Assembly: GCA_900772835.1 (NCBI GenBank)
Contig: CAAGSA010000067.1
Location: forward strand, 1-19,076
Source of the DNA: an uncultured Prevotella sp.
GTDB taxonomy: Bacteria > Bacteroidota > Bacteroidia > Bacteroidales > Bacteroidaceae
Length of the DNA: 19,076 bases
Reading direction: 5' to 3'
Part shown: positions 1 to 8,436 of the stretch, piece after piece
Layout of the letters: the number at the start of each line of letters is the position of its first letter
Position numbering within the stretch: position 1 is the stretch's first letter
Made by a program: the position numbers and the translations under genes
Notes under the pieces: generated by a model
Seen by the model: only the letters and a program-made list of their open reading frames with translations
Told to the model about the DNA's origin: nothing
Databases searched by the model: none

Positions 1-997
1 ATACGGAGGACACAGAGCGTAACATCATTACCGGTCCTGAGTTTGCGGCATTGTCGGATCAGGAACTGCAGGATCGCATTCTTGACCTGAAGATTATCTC
101 TCGTGCCCGTCCTATGGACAAAAAACGTTTGGTGGAGACCTTGCAGAAGAAGAATCAGGTGGTTGCTGTAACAGGTGACGGAACCAATGATGCCCCTGCT
201 CTCCGTGCAGCCCACGTCGGTTTGTCAATGGGTGACGGAACAAGCGTGGCAAAGGAGGCATCCGATATTACTATTATCGACAACTCGTTCAGCAGTATCG
301 GAAAGGCTGTTATGTGGGGACGTTCGCTGTATCAGAACATCCAGGCTTCCTCCTGTTCCAGTTGACTGTGAACGTTACTGCTTGTTTCCTTGTTCTCTGC
401 GGTGCTTTTATGGGTACAGAGTCTCCTCTTACCGTTACGCAGATGTTGTGGATAAACCTCATCATGGATACCTTTGCAGCTATGGCTCTCGCTTCACTGC
501 CACCATCTGAGAGCGTGATGAAGGACAAACCTCGTGACCGCAAAGCGTTTATCCTGAATAAGCCGATGCTTCGAGAGATTGTCGGTGTAGGTGGTTTCTT
601 CTTCCTGATGCTGCTCGGCATGCTTTATATCTTCCAGCATGCAGAGGTGAATCAGCTTACCGATCTGCTTCATCTGCAGTTGGGAGCCAGGGGACATGTG
701 TCTACATACGAGCTGACATTGCTCTTCACGACTTTCATAATGACCCACTTCTTCTATCTTTTCAATGCCCGTACATTTGAGACAGGTCGCAGCGCTTTGC
801 ATTTCAAGGGATGCAACGGCTTGCTTACGATTGTGGCAATTATCCTCGTAGGTCAGATTGCAATGGTTGAATTACCTGGTTTGCAGCAGTTCTTTAATGT
901 AGAGGGATTGAAACTGATAGACTGGGTAATAATTATCATTGGTTCTTCATTCGTACTTTGGGTACGTGAAATTTGGCATCAGTTGACAAAGGTCTAA
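1..997 (+). pseudogene. P-type Ca2+-transporting ATPase, 3' part, frame broken
   Basis: This is the C-terminal third of a calcium-type (PMCA/SERCA-like, P2-type) cation ATPase that enters from the left edge; its first codon in the window begins at base 3. The hinge motif TGDGTNDAPAL and the following GDGTSVAKEASDI are diagnostic of P-type ATPases. The C-terminal membrane bundle follows (LFQLTVN, MLWINLIMDTFAAMALA, several hydrophobic helices) and ends at a TAA at 995-997. The frame is broken: up to about 344 it reads GRSLYQNIQ, then hits TGA at 363-365, while the rest of the protein (FLLFQLTVN onward) continues in another frame. One base appears missing between CAG (342-344) and TTC (347-349), where the family normally has an Arg or similar codon (QRFLLFQ or QKFLQFQ). 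Everything on both sides is otherwise well conserved, so this is either a recent inactivation or a sequencing or assembly error. If intact it would export Ca2+ across the inner membrane. Confidence 0.85.
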
Positions 998-1010
998 CAT
1001 TTATAAAAGA

Positions 1011-1057
1011 AATAGAGACAATGCCTGACTTATTGAATTGTCGGCATTGTCTCTATT
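1011..1057. terminator. Bidirectional terminator hairpin between convergent genes
   Basis: A perfect 15-bp inverted repeat, AATAGAGACAATGCC at 1011-1025 and its complement at 1043-1057, encloses a 17-base loop. It lies 13 bases after the ATPase stop and 53 bases after the stop of the opposing MFS gene. The plus-strand tail (CTTGTTTCC) is only moderately T-rich; the minus-strand tail begins CTTTTAT. Its position between two converging genes supports a shared terminator. Confidence 0.75.
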
Positions 1058-1110
1058 CTTGTTTCCTTGTGGGGCAGACGAATTATGTTGCCCCGTTTAT
1101 TGTTGTCGTA

Positions 1111-2526
1111 TTATTTCTTGATGTTCGGCTCCTCAAGTCCGTATCCGCCCTTCTTGTCGATAGCCTTGAGATACAGGCCGAGCAGCAGTGCTGCAACACC
1201 GAGCATTGCAAACACAACCATCGGGATGGTATAGTTGTATTTGAGAGGATCCTCAACGTCAGGGTTGCTTGCCTTGAGCACACTACCGATAATCATCGGG
1301 AAAGCATACAGACCGATGTTCTGAATCCAGAAGATCAGAGCGTAGGCAGAACCGAGCAGCTTGCCGTCGATGAGCTTAGGCACAGATGGCCAGAGAGCTG
1401 CAGGAACGAGTGAGAAGGAGATTCCCAGCACGATGATGGCAGCCAGAGTGATGATAACGCTCTGTGTGGCAGGAACAACGAAGGCGAAGATGAGATGACA
1501 AGCAATCATCAGCACAGCGCCGAGGATAAGCATCGTGGCACCCTTGCCCTTGCGGTCGAGGAAGTTGCCGAGGAACGGAGTCACGGCAGCTGCTCCCAAC
1601 GGGAACACGAAGAACACGTAGCCAGCCTGTTCTGCTGTGAAGTGCAGGTTGCACTGCAGCATGTTGATGGCATACTTCTGGAATGGGAAGATGGCACTGT
1701 AATAGAGCACGCAGAGCAGGGCAACAACCCAGAACATACGGAGCGAGAGAATCTTGCCGATGTCGGAAATCTTGAATGGATCGTCCTTCTCCTCTTCAGC
1801 ACCCTGAGCGTCGAGCTTCTTGTCCATGAATCCGTAAACCACGAAGCAGATAAGACCGATGCATACAAGCAGCAGAGATGCTGCAACAGGACGGCTTACG
1901 CTTACAGGAGCAATGGAAGCCAAAGCAGGAGAACCGATCATTACGACAGCTACACCAACGCGTGCGATAGCCATCTCAATACCCATTGCGAGTGCCATCT
2001 CATGTCCTGTGAACCACTTCACGATACCACGGCTTACTGTAATACCTGCCATTTCGGCACCACAGCCGAAAATCATAAATCCGATAGCAGAGAGTTTGGC
2101 AGAAGCCGGCATGCCGTCATACCACGGAGTGACGTTCCACCATGCTTGTGGAAGGTTCAGTGTACCGTCAATGAATGTCTTGAATGAAGAAGCCTCGAAG
2201 ATGTCAGTAACAGCAAACCAGTTGATGGCTGCACCGAGCACCATAACACCACCGGAGAGGATGGCAGTGAAGCGCACGCCCATCTTGTCGAGAATAATTC
2301 CTGCGAAGATGAGGAAGAATACGAACACATTGAGGAACGGCTCAGAACCGGCAAAGTGGCCGTAAGCCTGAGGGTCCCAACCGCGCTGTGTCTGGAGAAT
2401 CTCCTGCAGCGGTGAAAGGATGTCTACAAAGATGTAGGCGAAGAACATTGCGCTGGCAAGCAGCACTAGGGCAGTCCAGCGCAGTGCCGGAGAGTCGCTC
2501 ATTTTCTTTTGAATTGTCTGATTCAT
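1111..2526 (-). CDS. MFS transporter resembling the dipeptide carrier MFSD1
   Basis: This 471-residue, highly hydrophobic protein has about 12 membrane helices and the two-half MFS layout: LDKMGVRF near residues 79-86 and LDRKGKG near 323-329 are the helix 2-3 and 8-9 loop motifs. Two stretches look like animal MFSD1, recalled from memory. One is FGCGAE (153-158) followed by WFTGHEMALAMG and MAIARVG (185-191). The other is LGISFSLVPAALWPSV (367-382) followed by LGSAYA and IQNIGL. E158 and R189 are 31 residues apart, the same spacing I count in MFSD1 between the Glu and Arg proposed to bind dipeptides. The start is an ATG with no clear Shine-Dalgarno. The gene lies 42 bases after the S9 dipeptidyl peptidase on the same strand, which suits a role in importing dipeptides. 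Substrate is inferred; generic annotation would be MFS transporter, and an oxalate/formate-type antiporter is an alternative I consider less likely. Confidence 0.8.
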   Translation of the reverse strand: MNQTIQKKMSDSPALRWTALVLLASAMFFAYIFVDILSPLQEILQTQRGWDPQAYGHFAGSEPFLNVFVFFLIFAGIILDKMGVRFTAILSGGVMVLGAAINWFAVTDIFEASSFKTFIDGTLNLPQAWWNVTPWYDGMPASAKLSAIGFMIFGCGAEMAGITVSRGIVKWFTGHEMALAMGIEMAIARVGVAVVMIGSPALASIAPVSVSRPVAASLLLVCIGLICFVVYGFMDKKLDAQGAEEEKDDPFKISDIGKILSLRMFWVVALLCVLYYSAIFPFQKYAINMLQCNLHFTAEQAGYVFFVFPLGAAAVTPFLGNFLDRKGKGATMLILGAVLMIACHLIFAFVVPATQSVIITLAAIIVLGISFSLVPAALWPSVPKLIDGKLLGSAYALIFWIQNIGLYAFPMIIGSVLKASNPDVEDPLKYNYTIPMVVFAMLGVAALLLGLYLKAIDKKGGYGLEEPNIKK

Positions 2527-2568
2527 TGTCTTTTATTAATTTTGTTGTTAATCATGTTATAGACTATT

Positions 2569-4740
2569 TTATTTCTTCAGCCAGCGGTCGAGCCAGTTGA
2601 AGTAGGTGCGCTGCCACAGTACGCCGTTCTGTGGTTTCAGCACCCAGTGGTTCTCGTCGGGGAAGATAAGCAGTTCGGCTGGAATTCCGTGCAGGCGTGC
2701 TGCATTGAATGCGCCGAAACCTTGGTTCGCATTGATGCGATAGTCCTTTTCGCCATGTATGCAGAGGATAGGCGTGTCCCACTTGTCAACGAAGCGGTGC
2801 GGAGAGTTGGCGTAGGTGCGCTTTGCCGCTTCTGTCAGGTCTTTGTTCCAGTAAGCGTCGTCATACTCCCAGTTGCTGAACCATGCCTCCTCGGTGTCGG
2901 TATACATCGATTCGAGGTTGAAGGCACCGTCGTGGGCGATGAAGCACTTGAAGCGTCCCTCATGGTGTCCGGCGAGATAGTATACGCTGAAGCCACCGAA
3001 GCTTGCACCTACAGCTCCGAGACGATTCTTGTCAACAAACGGCAGGTTCTCCGCTGCATCGTCAATGGCAGACAGGTAGTCCTTCATACACTGTCCGGTC
3101 CAGTCGCTACTGATTTCCTCGTTCCACTCAGAGCCGAAACCAGGCAGACCGCGACGGTTTGGAGCCACTACCACATATCCGTGAGCAGCCATTATCTGCA
3201 TGTTCCAGCGATAGCTCCAGAACTGCGAAACAGGACTCTGCGGACCGCCCTCACAGAAGAGGAGAGTAGGGTATTTCTTGTTCGGGTCGAAATCGGAAGG
3301 CAGCACAATCCATACGAGCATGTCCTTGCCGTCGGTAGTCTTCACCCAGCGCTGCTGAATCTTTCCGAGAGCGAGCTGGTCGAGAATCTGCTTGTTCTCC
3401 GTTGTAAGCTGTTCAATCTTAGTCTTCTTTACTTCCTTGCCAGGTGTGACAGAATAGATGTCGGTAGGTACTGCCATGCTCTGACGCATTGTGAGGAGCT
3501 GGTTGCCGCTGTTTGCGAGCTGCACCGAAACGTAGTCAGCCCAGTCGTTTGTAAGCTGCTGCACCTTGCCCGAAAGGTCTGTGCGATAGAGGTTGATAGT
3601 GCCGTGCCATACGCCGGTGAAGGCAATGCTCTTTGAATCAGGCATCCAGCAGAAGTCTTCGGCGTTAGAGTCGAAGTTCTCCGTCACGTATGTCTTTTCT
3701 CCTGTGGCGAGGTTATACACACAGATACGGTTGCGGTCGCTCTCGTATCCGTCGTGGGCCATACTCTGCCAAGCCACGTATTTTCCGTCGGGTGAGAACT
3801 TCGGATTCTGGTCATAGCCAGGATTGTTCTTCAGGTTCTCGGCGGAGTTCACCGCCTGGTTGCGCAGAGTCTTCGTCGTGTTGATTTCCGGCTCCACGTA
3901 TCCTTCCGGCTTGCACAGGTTCTTCACAGTCTTTCCTGTTGCCACGTCATACAGATAGATGTCGGAGTCAGTCGATACGGCATATTTTACTCCTTTTTTC
4001 TTTCTGCAAGTGTATGCTATGCTCTTGGAGTCGCGGCTCCAGTCGAGCTGCTCCACGCCGCCGAATGGCTTCATCGGACACTCGAACGGTTCGCCGGCGA
4101 GCATGTCAACGCCTGCACTGATACCGCTTGCCGTAACGTCGGCAAGGAAGGGGTGGGGGATAGTCTCAACATACTCGTCCCAATGGCGGTAGTTAAGATC
4201 GGTTACGAGTCTTCCCGTTGCCTGTGGCAGGTCTGACGGGTTTTCCTTTATGCTTTCGTGGAACGGAATCTGCTTCACGAGAATCACCTTCTTTCCGTCG
4301 GGCGAGAACTTGAATCCGTCGATTCCCGTTTCGTCTTTCGTGAGCTGTCGGCGTTCGCTGCCGTCGGCATTCATCGAGAACAGCTGTCCGCCACAGATGA
4401 AGGCAATTTTCTTTCCGCCTTCAATCCATACAGGGTCAGACTCGCTATTTGCTCCGGTAGTGATCTGGCGGATGTTCTTTCCGTCTTTGTCCATGATGCA
4501 GATTACCTGTCTGCTCTTGTTCTCCTTCACGCTGTAGTAGCCCACCTGATAAACGATGGTCTTTCCGTCGGGCGATGCCTGAGCGGAAGCGATGCGTCCC
4601 ATTGCCCACAATGCCTCGGGAGTCATCAGCTTGCTGTTGAGCGTCACATTGCTTTTCCCAATTGGTTCCACTGTTGATTGTGCTTTAACCGTGCAGCAGC
4701 TCAGTGCGAGTGCCGCAGCAAGAATAAATGTTTTCTTCAT
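2569..4740 (-). CDS. Exported S9 prolyl-oligopeptidase family peptidase, DPP5-like
   Basis: This 723-residue serine peptidase has a type I signal peptide (hydrophobic to about residue 18, likely cleavage after VKA at 18-20). A seven-bladed beta-propeller follows, with repeated SPDGK motifs near 56, 146 and 316. The C-terminal alpha/beta hydrolase domain runs from about 470 to the end. The catalytic triad is visible: Ser580 in GASFGGF, Asp666 in HGEKDYRI and His698 in DENHWV. Length and motifs fit dipeptidyl peptidase 5 of Bacteroidales, which acts in the periplasm, removing dipeptides from peptide N-termini, and supports amino-acid-fermenting or peptide-using growth. DPP5 prefers hydrophobic residues at the second position; that preference cannot be read from this sequence. 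It lies 95 bases downstream of yidC and 42 bases upstream of the MFSD1-like transporter. The ATG at 4738-4740 is the only start that preserves the signal peptide. Confidence 0.9.
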   Translation of the reverse strand: MKKTFILAAALALSCCTVKAQSTVEPIGKSNVTLNSKLMTPEALWAMGRIASAQASPDGKTIVYQVGYYSVKENKSRQVICIMDKDGKNIRQITTGANSESDPVWIEGGKKIAFICGGQLFSMNADGSERRQLTKDETGIDGFKFSPDGKKVILVKQIPFHESIKENPSDLPQATGRLVTDLNYRHWDEYVETIPHPFLADVTASGISAGVDMLAGEPFECPMKPFGGVEQLDWSRDSKSIAYTCRKKKGVKYAVSTDSDIYLYDVATGKTVKNLCKPEGYVEPEINTTKTLRNQAVNSAENLKNNPGYDQNPKFSPDGKYVAWQSMAHDGYESDRNRICVYNLATGEKTYVTENFDSNAEDFCWMPDSKSIAFTGVWHGTINLYRTDLSGKVQQLTNDWADYVSVQLANSGNQLLTMRQSMAVPTDIYSVTPGKEVKKTKIEQLTTENKQILDQLALGKIQQRWVKTTDGKDMLVWIVLPSDFDPNKKYPTLLFCEGGPQSPVSQFWSYRWNMQIMAAHGYVVVAPNRRGLPGFGSEWNEEISSDWTGQCMKDYLSAIDDAAENLPFVDKNRLGAVGASFGGFSVYYLAGHHEGRFKCFIAHDGAFNLESMYTDTEEAWFSNWEYDDAYWNKDLTEAAKRTYANSPHRFVDKWDTPILCIHGEKDYRINANQGFGAFNAARLHGIPAELLIFPDENHWVLKPQNGVLWQRTYFNWLDRWLKK

Positions 4741-4750
4741 AGATATTAAT

Positions 4751-4823
4751 TTAAAAAAGAATTACGGAACCAAGGAAATCCGGTTTGTCAAACTTTTGTA
4801 GACCTCCCGATTCCATTGGTTCC
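4751..4823 (-). terminator. Terminator-like hairpin between yidC and the peptidase gene
   Basis: On the minus strand, GGAACCAA (4823-4816) pairs with TTGGTTCC (4773-4766). Inside it, GGAATCGG (4814-4807) pairs with CCGGATTTCC (4783-4774) with two small bulges, closing a 23-base loop. Five bases after the stem comes TTC and a run of six T (4758-4753). This has the shape of an intrinsic terminator, although the loop is large and the stem bulged. It may end or attenuate pyrG-yidC transcription before the peptidase gene. Confidence 0.5.
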
Positions 4824-4835
4824 TTAACCCAATAA

Positions 4836-6725
4836 TTATTTTCCGTTTCTTTTTCTTTGCAGTTCCTCGCGCTGGCGCTGCATTTCGGCAGCCTGCTTCT
4901 GCATAGCCTCCAGACGCGCGGCAAGTCCGCTTGTCTTCTTCGGGTTCTTCTTGTTCTCCTCGTATTTTGCTTCGAGGTTGGCGAGAAGCTTCTCGTCGTC
5001 CGTGGTCTTGCGCAGTGTCCACATGATGGCGGCACTGAAGAACAGCGAAACGAAATAGTAGAAGTTCAAACCTGCCGAATAGTCGTTGAACATAAAGAAG
5101 AACATCACCGGCATCAGATACATCATCCACTGCATTGCCTTCATCTGCTCAGCCTGCTGTCCCACCATCTGGTCTCTCTGCTGGCGCATCGTCATGATGG
5201 AATACAGAACGTTTGCCACGCAGAACAGAATACAGGTGAGCGAGAGGTGGTCGCCGATGAGCCATATAGGAGTGCTCCATTCGATGATGGGGTCGTATGT
5301 GGAGAGGTCTGATATCCAGAGGAAGCTCTCGCCGCGCAGCTGTATGGCGTTCGGCACGAAGTTGAACATTGCAATCCAGATAGGCATCTGTATGAGCATC
5401 GGCAGACAGCCGCTGAGCGGGCTTACTCCATACTTGGAATATTCTGCCATCATAGCCTGCTGCTTCATCATCTGGTCTTCAGGCTTGTCGTATTTCTTTG
5501 TCAGAGCATCGAGCTTCGGTTTCAGCACGCGCATTTTTGCCGATGACATATAGCTCTTCTTCACGAGTGGGAAAGTGATGAACTTGAGGAGCATAGTGAT
5601 GAGAATCAGCACGATACCCATGTTTATATCGAGCTTTGTGAGCCAGTCGAACACATATATGGTGAACCAGCGGTTGATGATTCTGAACAGTGGCCATCCC
5701 AGATATACAAGGCGCTGCATTTCGAGATCCTTGCCGAAGCGGCTTTCCTCTTCGATGCTCTGCAGGAGACGGTAGTCGTTAGGACCGTAGTAGAACTCAA
5801 GTTCCGTGGGCTGTTTTCCAGTCGGGTCGAAGAACGTCTTCATCTTTGCGGCATACTGCTTGAGGTATCCAGACCCCTTTTCCTGAGGAATGCTTGTCAT
5901 CTTGGCATTCTTTCCGAAGTCCTTTCCTGCAATCATCACAGCAGAGAAGAACTGGTTCTTGAATGCCACCCAGTCGATATTGTCGTCAATCTGCTCGTCG
6001 GTCAGTTCCTTGCCCTCGTTGAGGTAGTCTGTACCTCCATCCGTGAGGTGGTATGTGAGCGACGCGTAGCGGTTCTCGAACGTGTATCCCTTTTCCTGCT
6101 GGCGGCATTTGTCTTGCCATTCCACATCCATAAGGTTGTAGTTCGGCGCGAACATACCTGCCATTCCGTTGGCGCGGATTGATGCGTGCAGCATGTAGTC
6201 CTTGCCAAGAGTGTAGGCGATTTCCAGCGATTTGCCATCAGCTGTGACGGCTGTGAAAACCACGGTGGAGTCGGTCAGCTGCGACGGCGTGAAATACATT
6301 TCGCTCGTGATTAGGTTCGTTTCCTTGCCGGCGAGCATAAAGCAGAGCGACTGGTCGTTGCCGTCGAAGAGTGTAACATCCTTGTTGCCCTTGTAGTCGC
6401 TGAAGTCTTTGATTACGGCTTTCTCTACGGTCGCTCCCTTGGTGGAGAAGGTCAGTTCCACCTTCCCGTTTTTCAGCGTCACATTCTGTGCCTTGCCTGT
6501 GAGAGCCTCGTGGAACACTGCTGTAGTATCTACAGTCTTGGCGTTTGCCTTGGCTGCAAAAGCCTCGGTCTTTTCTTTAGCCTTAGCTTTTTCCTTAGCC
6601 ACGTTGGCGATAGAATCCTGCATTCTCTGCTGTGCCAGCTCTTCGTCAGAAGGCTTGTTGTACCAGCTGAATCCAATAAAGAGTGCTGCGATGAGCACAA
6701 AACCAGTGATAGTGTTTTTGTCCAT
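4836..6725 (-). CDS. yidC: Membrane protein insertase YidC
   Basis: YidC inserts and folds inner-membrane proteins, alone or with SecYEG. This 629-residue protein has the layout of the long Gram-negative form: an N-terminal membrane anchor (about residues 6-21), an Ala/Lys-rich linker, a large periplasmic beta domain to about residue 345, and then the conserved five-helix 60KD_IMP domain (KFITFPLVKKSYMSSAKM, LPMLIQMPIWIAMFNF). The tail is basic and Gln/Arg-rich (QRQREELQRKRNGK) and would contact ribosomes or form a coiled coil. At the groove position where Escherichia coli has Arg366 this protein has Lys in LLKFITFPL, a conservative change that keeps the positive charge. It lies only 15 bases after pyrG, so the two are very likely co-transcribed. 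Confidence 0.97.
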   Translation of the reverse strand: MDKNTITGFVLIAALFIGFSWYNKPSDEELAQQRMQDSIANVAKEKAKAKEKTEAFAAKANAKTVDTTAVFHEALTGKAQNVTLKNGKVELTFSTKGATVEKAVIKDFSDYKGNKDVTLFDGNDQSLCFMLAGKETNLITSEMYFTPSQLTDSTVVFTAVTADGKSLEIAYTLGKDYMLHASIRANGMAGMFAPNYNLMDVEWQDKCRQQEKGYTFENRYASLTYHLTDGGTDYLNEGKELTDEQIDDNIDWVAFKNQFFSAVMIAGKDFGKNAKMTSIPQEKGSGYLKQYAAKMKTFFDPTGKQPTELEFYYGPNDYRLLQSIEEESRFGKDLEMQRLVYLGWPLFRIINRWFTIYVFDWLTKLDINMGIVLILITMLLKFITFPLVKKSYMSSAKMRVLKPKLDALTKKYDKPEDQMMKQQAMMAEYSKYGVSPLSGCLPMLIQMPIWIAMFNFVPNAIQLRGESFLWISDLSTYDPIIEWSTPIWLIGDHLSLTCILFCVANVLYSIMTMRQQRDQMVGQQAEQMKAMQWMMYLMPVMFFFMFNDYSAGLNFYYFVSLFFSAAIMWTLRKTTDDEKLLANLEAKYEENKKNPKKTSGLAARLEAMQKQAAEMQRQREELQRKRNGK

Positions 6726-6740
6726 TTATTTTATCAGTCG

Positions 6741-8360
6741 TTATTTTTTATTTCTTGAATTTTTATATTCAACTGCTGTCTTTATGAAATCGAGGAACAG
6801 CGGATGCGGATGGAGCACGGTGCTCGAGTATTCGGGGTGGAACTGTGTTCCTACGTACCATCTGAGTTCTGGTATTTCCACGATTTCCACGAGGTTGCAT
6901 TCCGGGTTTCTGCCCACACATTTCATTCCTGCCTTCTCGTATTCCTGTTCGTAGTCGTTGTTGAATTCATAGCGATGACGGTGGCGTTCCTCTATGCATT
7001 CCTTTTTATATATTCCGTACACCCTTGAGTCTTTATTCAATACACACTCGTATGCGCCGAGTCGCATTGTTCCGCCCATATTCGTTATGTTCTTCTGGTC
7101 TTCCATAATGTCGATGACATTGTGCTGAGTTTTCTCGTCGAGTTCGCGGCTGTTTGCATCGCTGTAGTTCAGCACGTTGCGTGCAAACTCAATGACAATC
7201 ATCTGCATTCCGAGACATATGCCGAAAGTTGGTATGTCGTGAGTGCGTGTATAGTGGCATGCCACGATTTTACCTTCCGTTCCTCGCTGTCCGAATCCCG
7301 GACAAACCACGATGCCGTCCATTCCCTGAAGTTTTTCGGCAACGTTATCTTCCGTAATAGTCTCGCTGTTTATGAATTTCAGCACCGTCTTGCGGTCATT
7401 ATAAGTGCCTGCCTGCGAGAGGCTTTCGCGTATACTCTTATAGGCATCCTGCAAGTCGTATTTGCCAACGAGTCCGATGTGTACTTCCTCTGTTGCCTTT
7501 GCCCTGCGCTCAAGGAAGCTCTTCCATGGACCGAGAGCCGGTTTTTCGCCCGGAGAGATGTTCATTTTCCTCAGTATGGCTGCATCAAGTCCCTGGTTCT
7601 GCATATTCACCGGTACCTCGTAGATTGAAGGCAAATCCTCGCTTTGTACCACACAGTCTATGTCTACGTTGCAGAATGAGGCGACTTTCTTCAGGATTCC
7701 GTCGCCCAGATGCTTTTCAGTGCGCAACACCAGTATATCCGGCTGTATTCCCACGCTCTGCAGTTCTTTCACGGAGTGCTGTGTGGGTTTCGTCTTTAGC
7801 TCTCCGGCAGCCCTGAGGTATGGCACGTAGGTCAGGTGCACACATACGGCATTCCTGCCAAGTTCCCACTTCATCTGGCGTATAGCCTCAAGGTAGGGAG
7901 CGCTCTCAATGTCGCCGATGGTTCCACCAATTTCGGTTATGACAAAGTCATAGTGGTGTTTTTCTCCAAGCAGCTTGATGTTGCGCTTGATTTCATTTGT
8001 GATGTGTGGCACTACTTGTATGGTTTTTCCCAAATAGTCGCCGCGCCTTTCCTTGTCGATTACTGCCTTGTATATGCGTCCGGTAGTGAGCGAATTGGCC
8101 TTTGTCGTTTGGATTCCCGTGAACCTCTCGTAGTGTCCGAGGTCAAGATCGGTTTCCATTCCATCCACAGTCACGTAGCACTCGCCGTGCTCATACGGGT
8201 TCAACGTTCCCGGGTCGATGTTGATGTAGGGGTCGAATTTCTGTATGGTGATGTTATACCCCCTTGCCTGCAGTAACTTTCCTATAGAGGAAGATATAAT
8301 TCCTTTTCCAAGCGATGACACGACACCGCCCGTGACGAAGATGTACTTTGTTTCTGCCAC
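6741..8360 (-). CDS. pyrG: CTP synthase (GTG start)
   Basis: CTP synthase converts UTP, ATP and glutamine to CTP, the last step of pyrimidine nucleotide synthesis. At 539 residues it matches the usual family length. The N-terminal synthetase domain carries the GGVVSSLGKG P-loop (residues 11-20), FDPYINIDPGT and GTIGDIES. The C-terminal class I glutamine amidotransferase domain shows the nucleophile Cys382 in FGICLGMQ and the His508/Glu510 pair in TQFHPEYSS. The start codon is GTG (8360-8358): MAETKYIF begins the conserved region, and no ATG lies suitably upstream in frame. A canonical Bacteroidetes promoter lies about 45 bases upstream. yidC follows after 15 bases. No Gram-positive-style pyrG leader attenuator is evident in the short 5' leader. 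Confidence 0.98.
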   Translation of the reverse strand: MAETKYIFVTGGVVSSLGKGIISSSIGKLLQARGYNITIQKFDPYINIDPGTLNPYEHGECYVTVDGMETDLDLGHYERFTGIQTTKANSLTTGRIYKAVIDKERRGDYLGKTIQVVPHITNEIKRNIKLLGEKHHYDFVITEIGGTIGDIESAPYLEAIRQMKWELGRNAVCVHLTYVPYLRAAGELKTKPTQHSVKELQSVGIQPDILVLRTEKHLGDGILKKVASFCNVDIDCVVQSEDLPSIYEVPVNMQNQGLDAAILRKMNISPGEKPALGPWKSFLERRAKATEEVHIGLVGKYDLQDAYKSIRESLSQAGTYNDRKTVLKFINSETITEDNVAEKLQGMDGIVVCPGFGQRGTEGKIVACHYTRTHDIPTFGICLGMQMIVIEFARNVLNYSDANSRELDEKTQHNVIDIMEDQKNITNMGGTMRLGAYECVLNKDSRVYGIYKKECIEERHRHRYEFNNDYEQEYEKAGMKCVGRNPECNLVEIVEIPELRWYVGTQFHPEYSSTVLHPHPLFLDFIKTAVEYKNSRNKK

Positions 8361-8405
8361 AATCTTTAAATTTATACGTTATTTTATGTTTAAAAATACA
8401 ACGTG

Positions 8406-8436
8406 CAAAGGTAGCAATAAAAAAAACATTAGCAAA
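8406..8436 (-). promoter_or_regulatory. pyrG promoter, Bacteroidetes sigma-ABfr type
   Basis: On the minus strand a -33 box TTTG (8436-8433) is followed by exactly 19 bases and then a -7 box TACCTTTG (8413-8406). This matches the established Bacteroides consensus TTTG-N19-TAnnTTTG. The spacer contains a run of eight T. Transcription should start near 8398, leaving a leader of about 40 bases before the GTG of pyrG. Confidence 0.85.

Noticed and set aside
342..365. Programmed ribosomal frameshift in the Ca2+-ATPase gene
   Set aside because: No slippery heptamer or downstream pseudoknot is evident, and P-type ATPases are not known to use one; an indel is the simpler reading.
1495..2187. 230-codon plus-strand open frame opposite the MFS transporter
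   Set aside because: The product is rich in His, Glu and Cys without any domain; the complement encodes conserved membrane helices.
1111..2526. Oxalate/formate antiporter (OxlT) identity for the MFS protein
   Set aside because: There are no oxalate or formate genes nearby, and the strongest recalled motif matches are to MFSD1.
2647..3636. 329-codon plus-strand open frame opposite the S9 peptidase
   Set aside because: Shadow of the peptidase gene: no motif, no promoter, and the opposite strand encodes a full-length enzyme with an intact triad.
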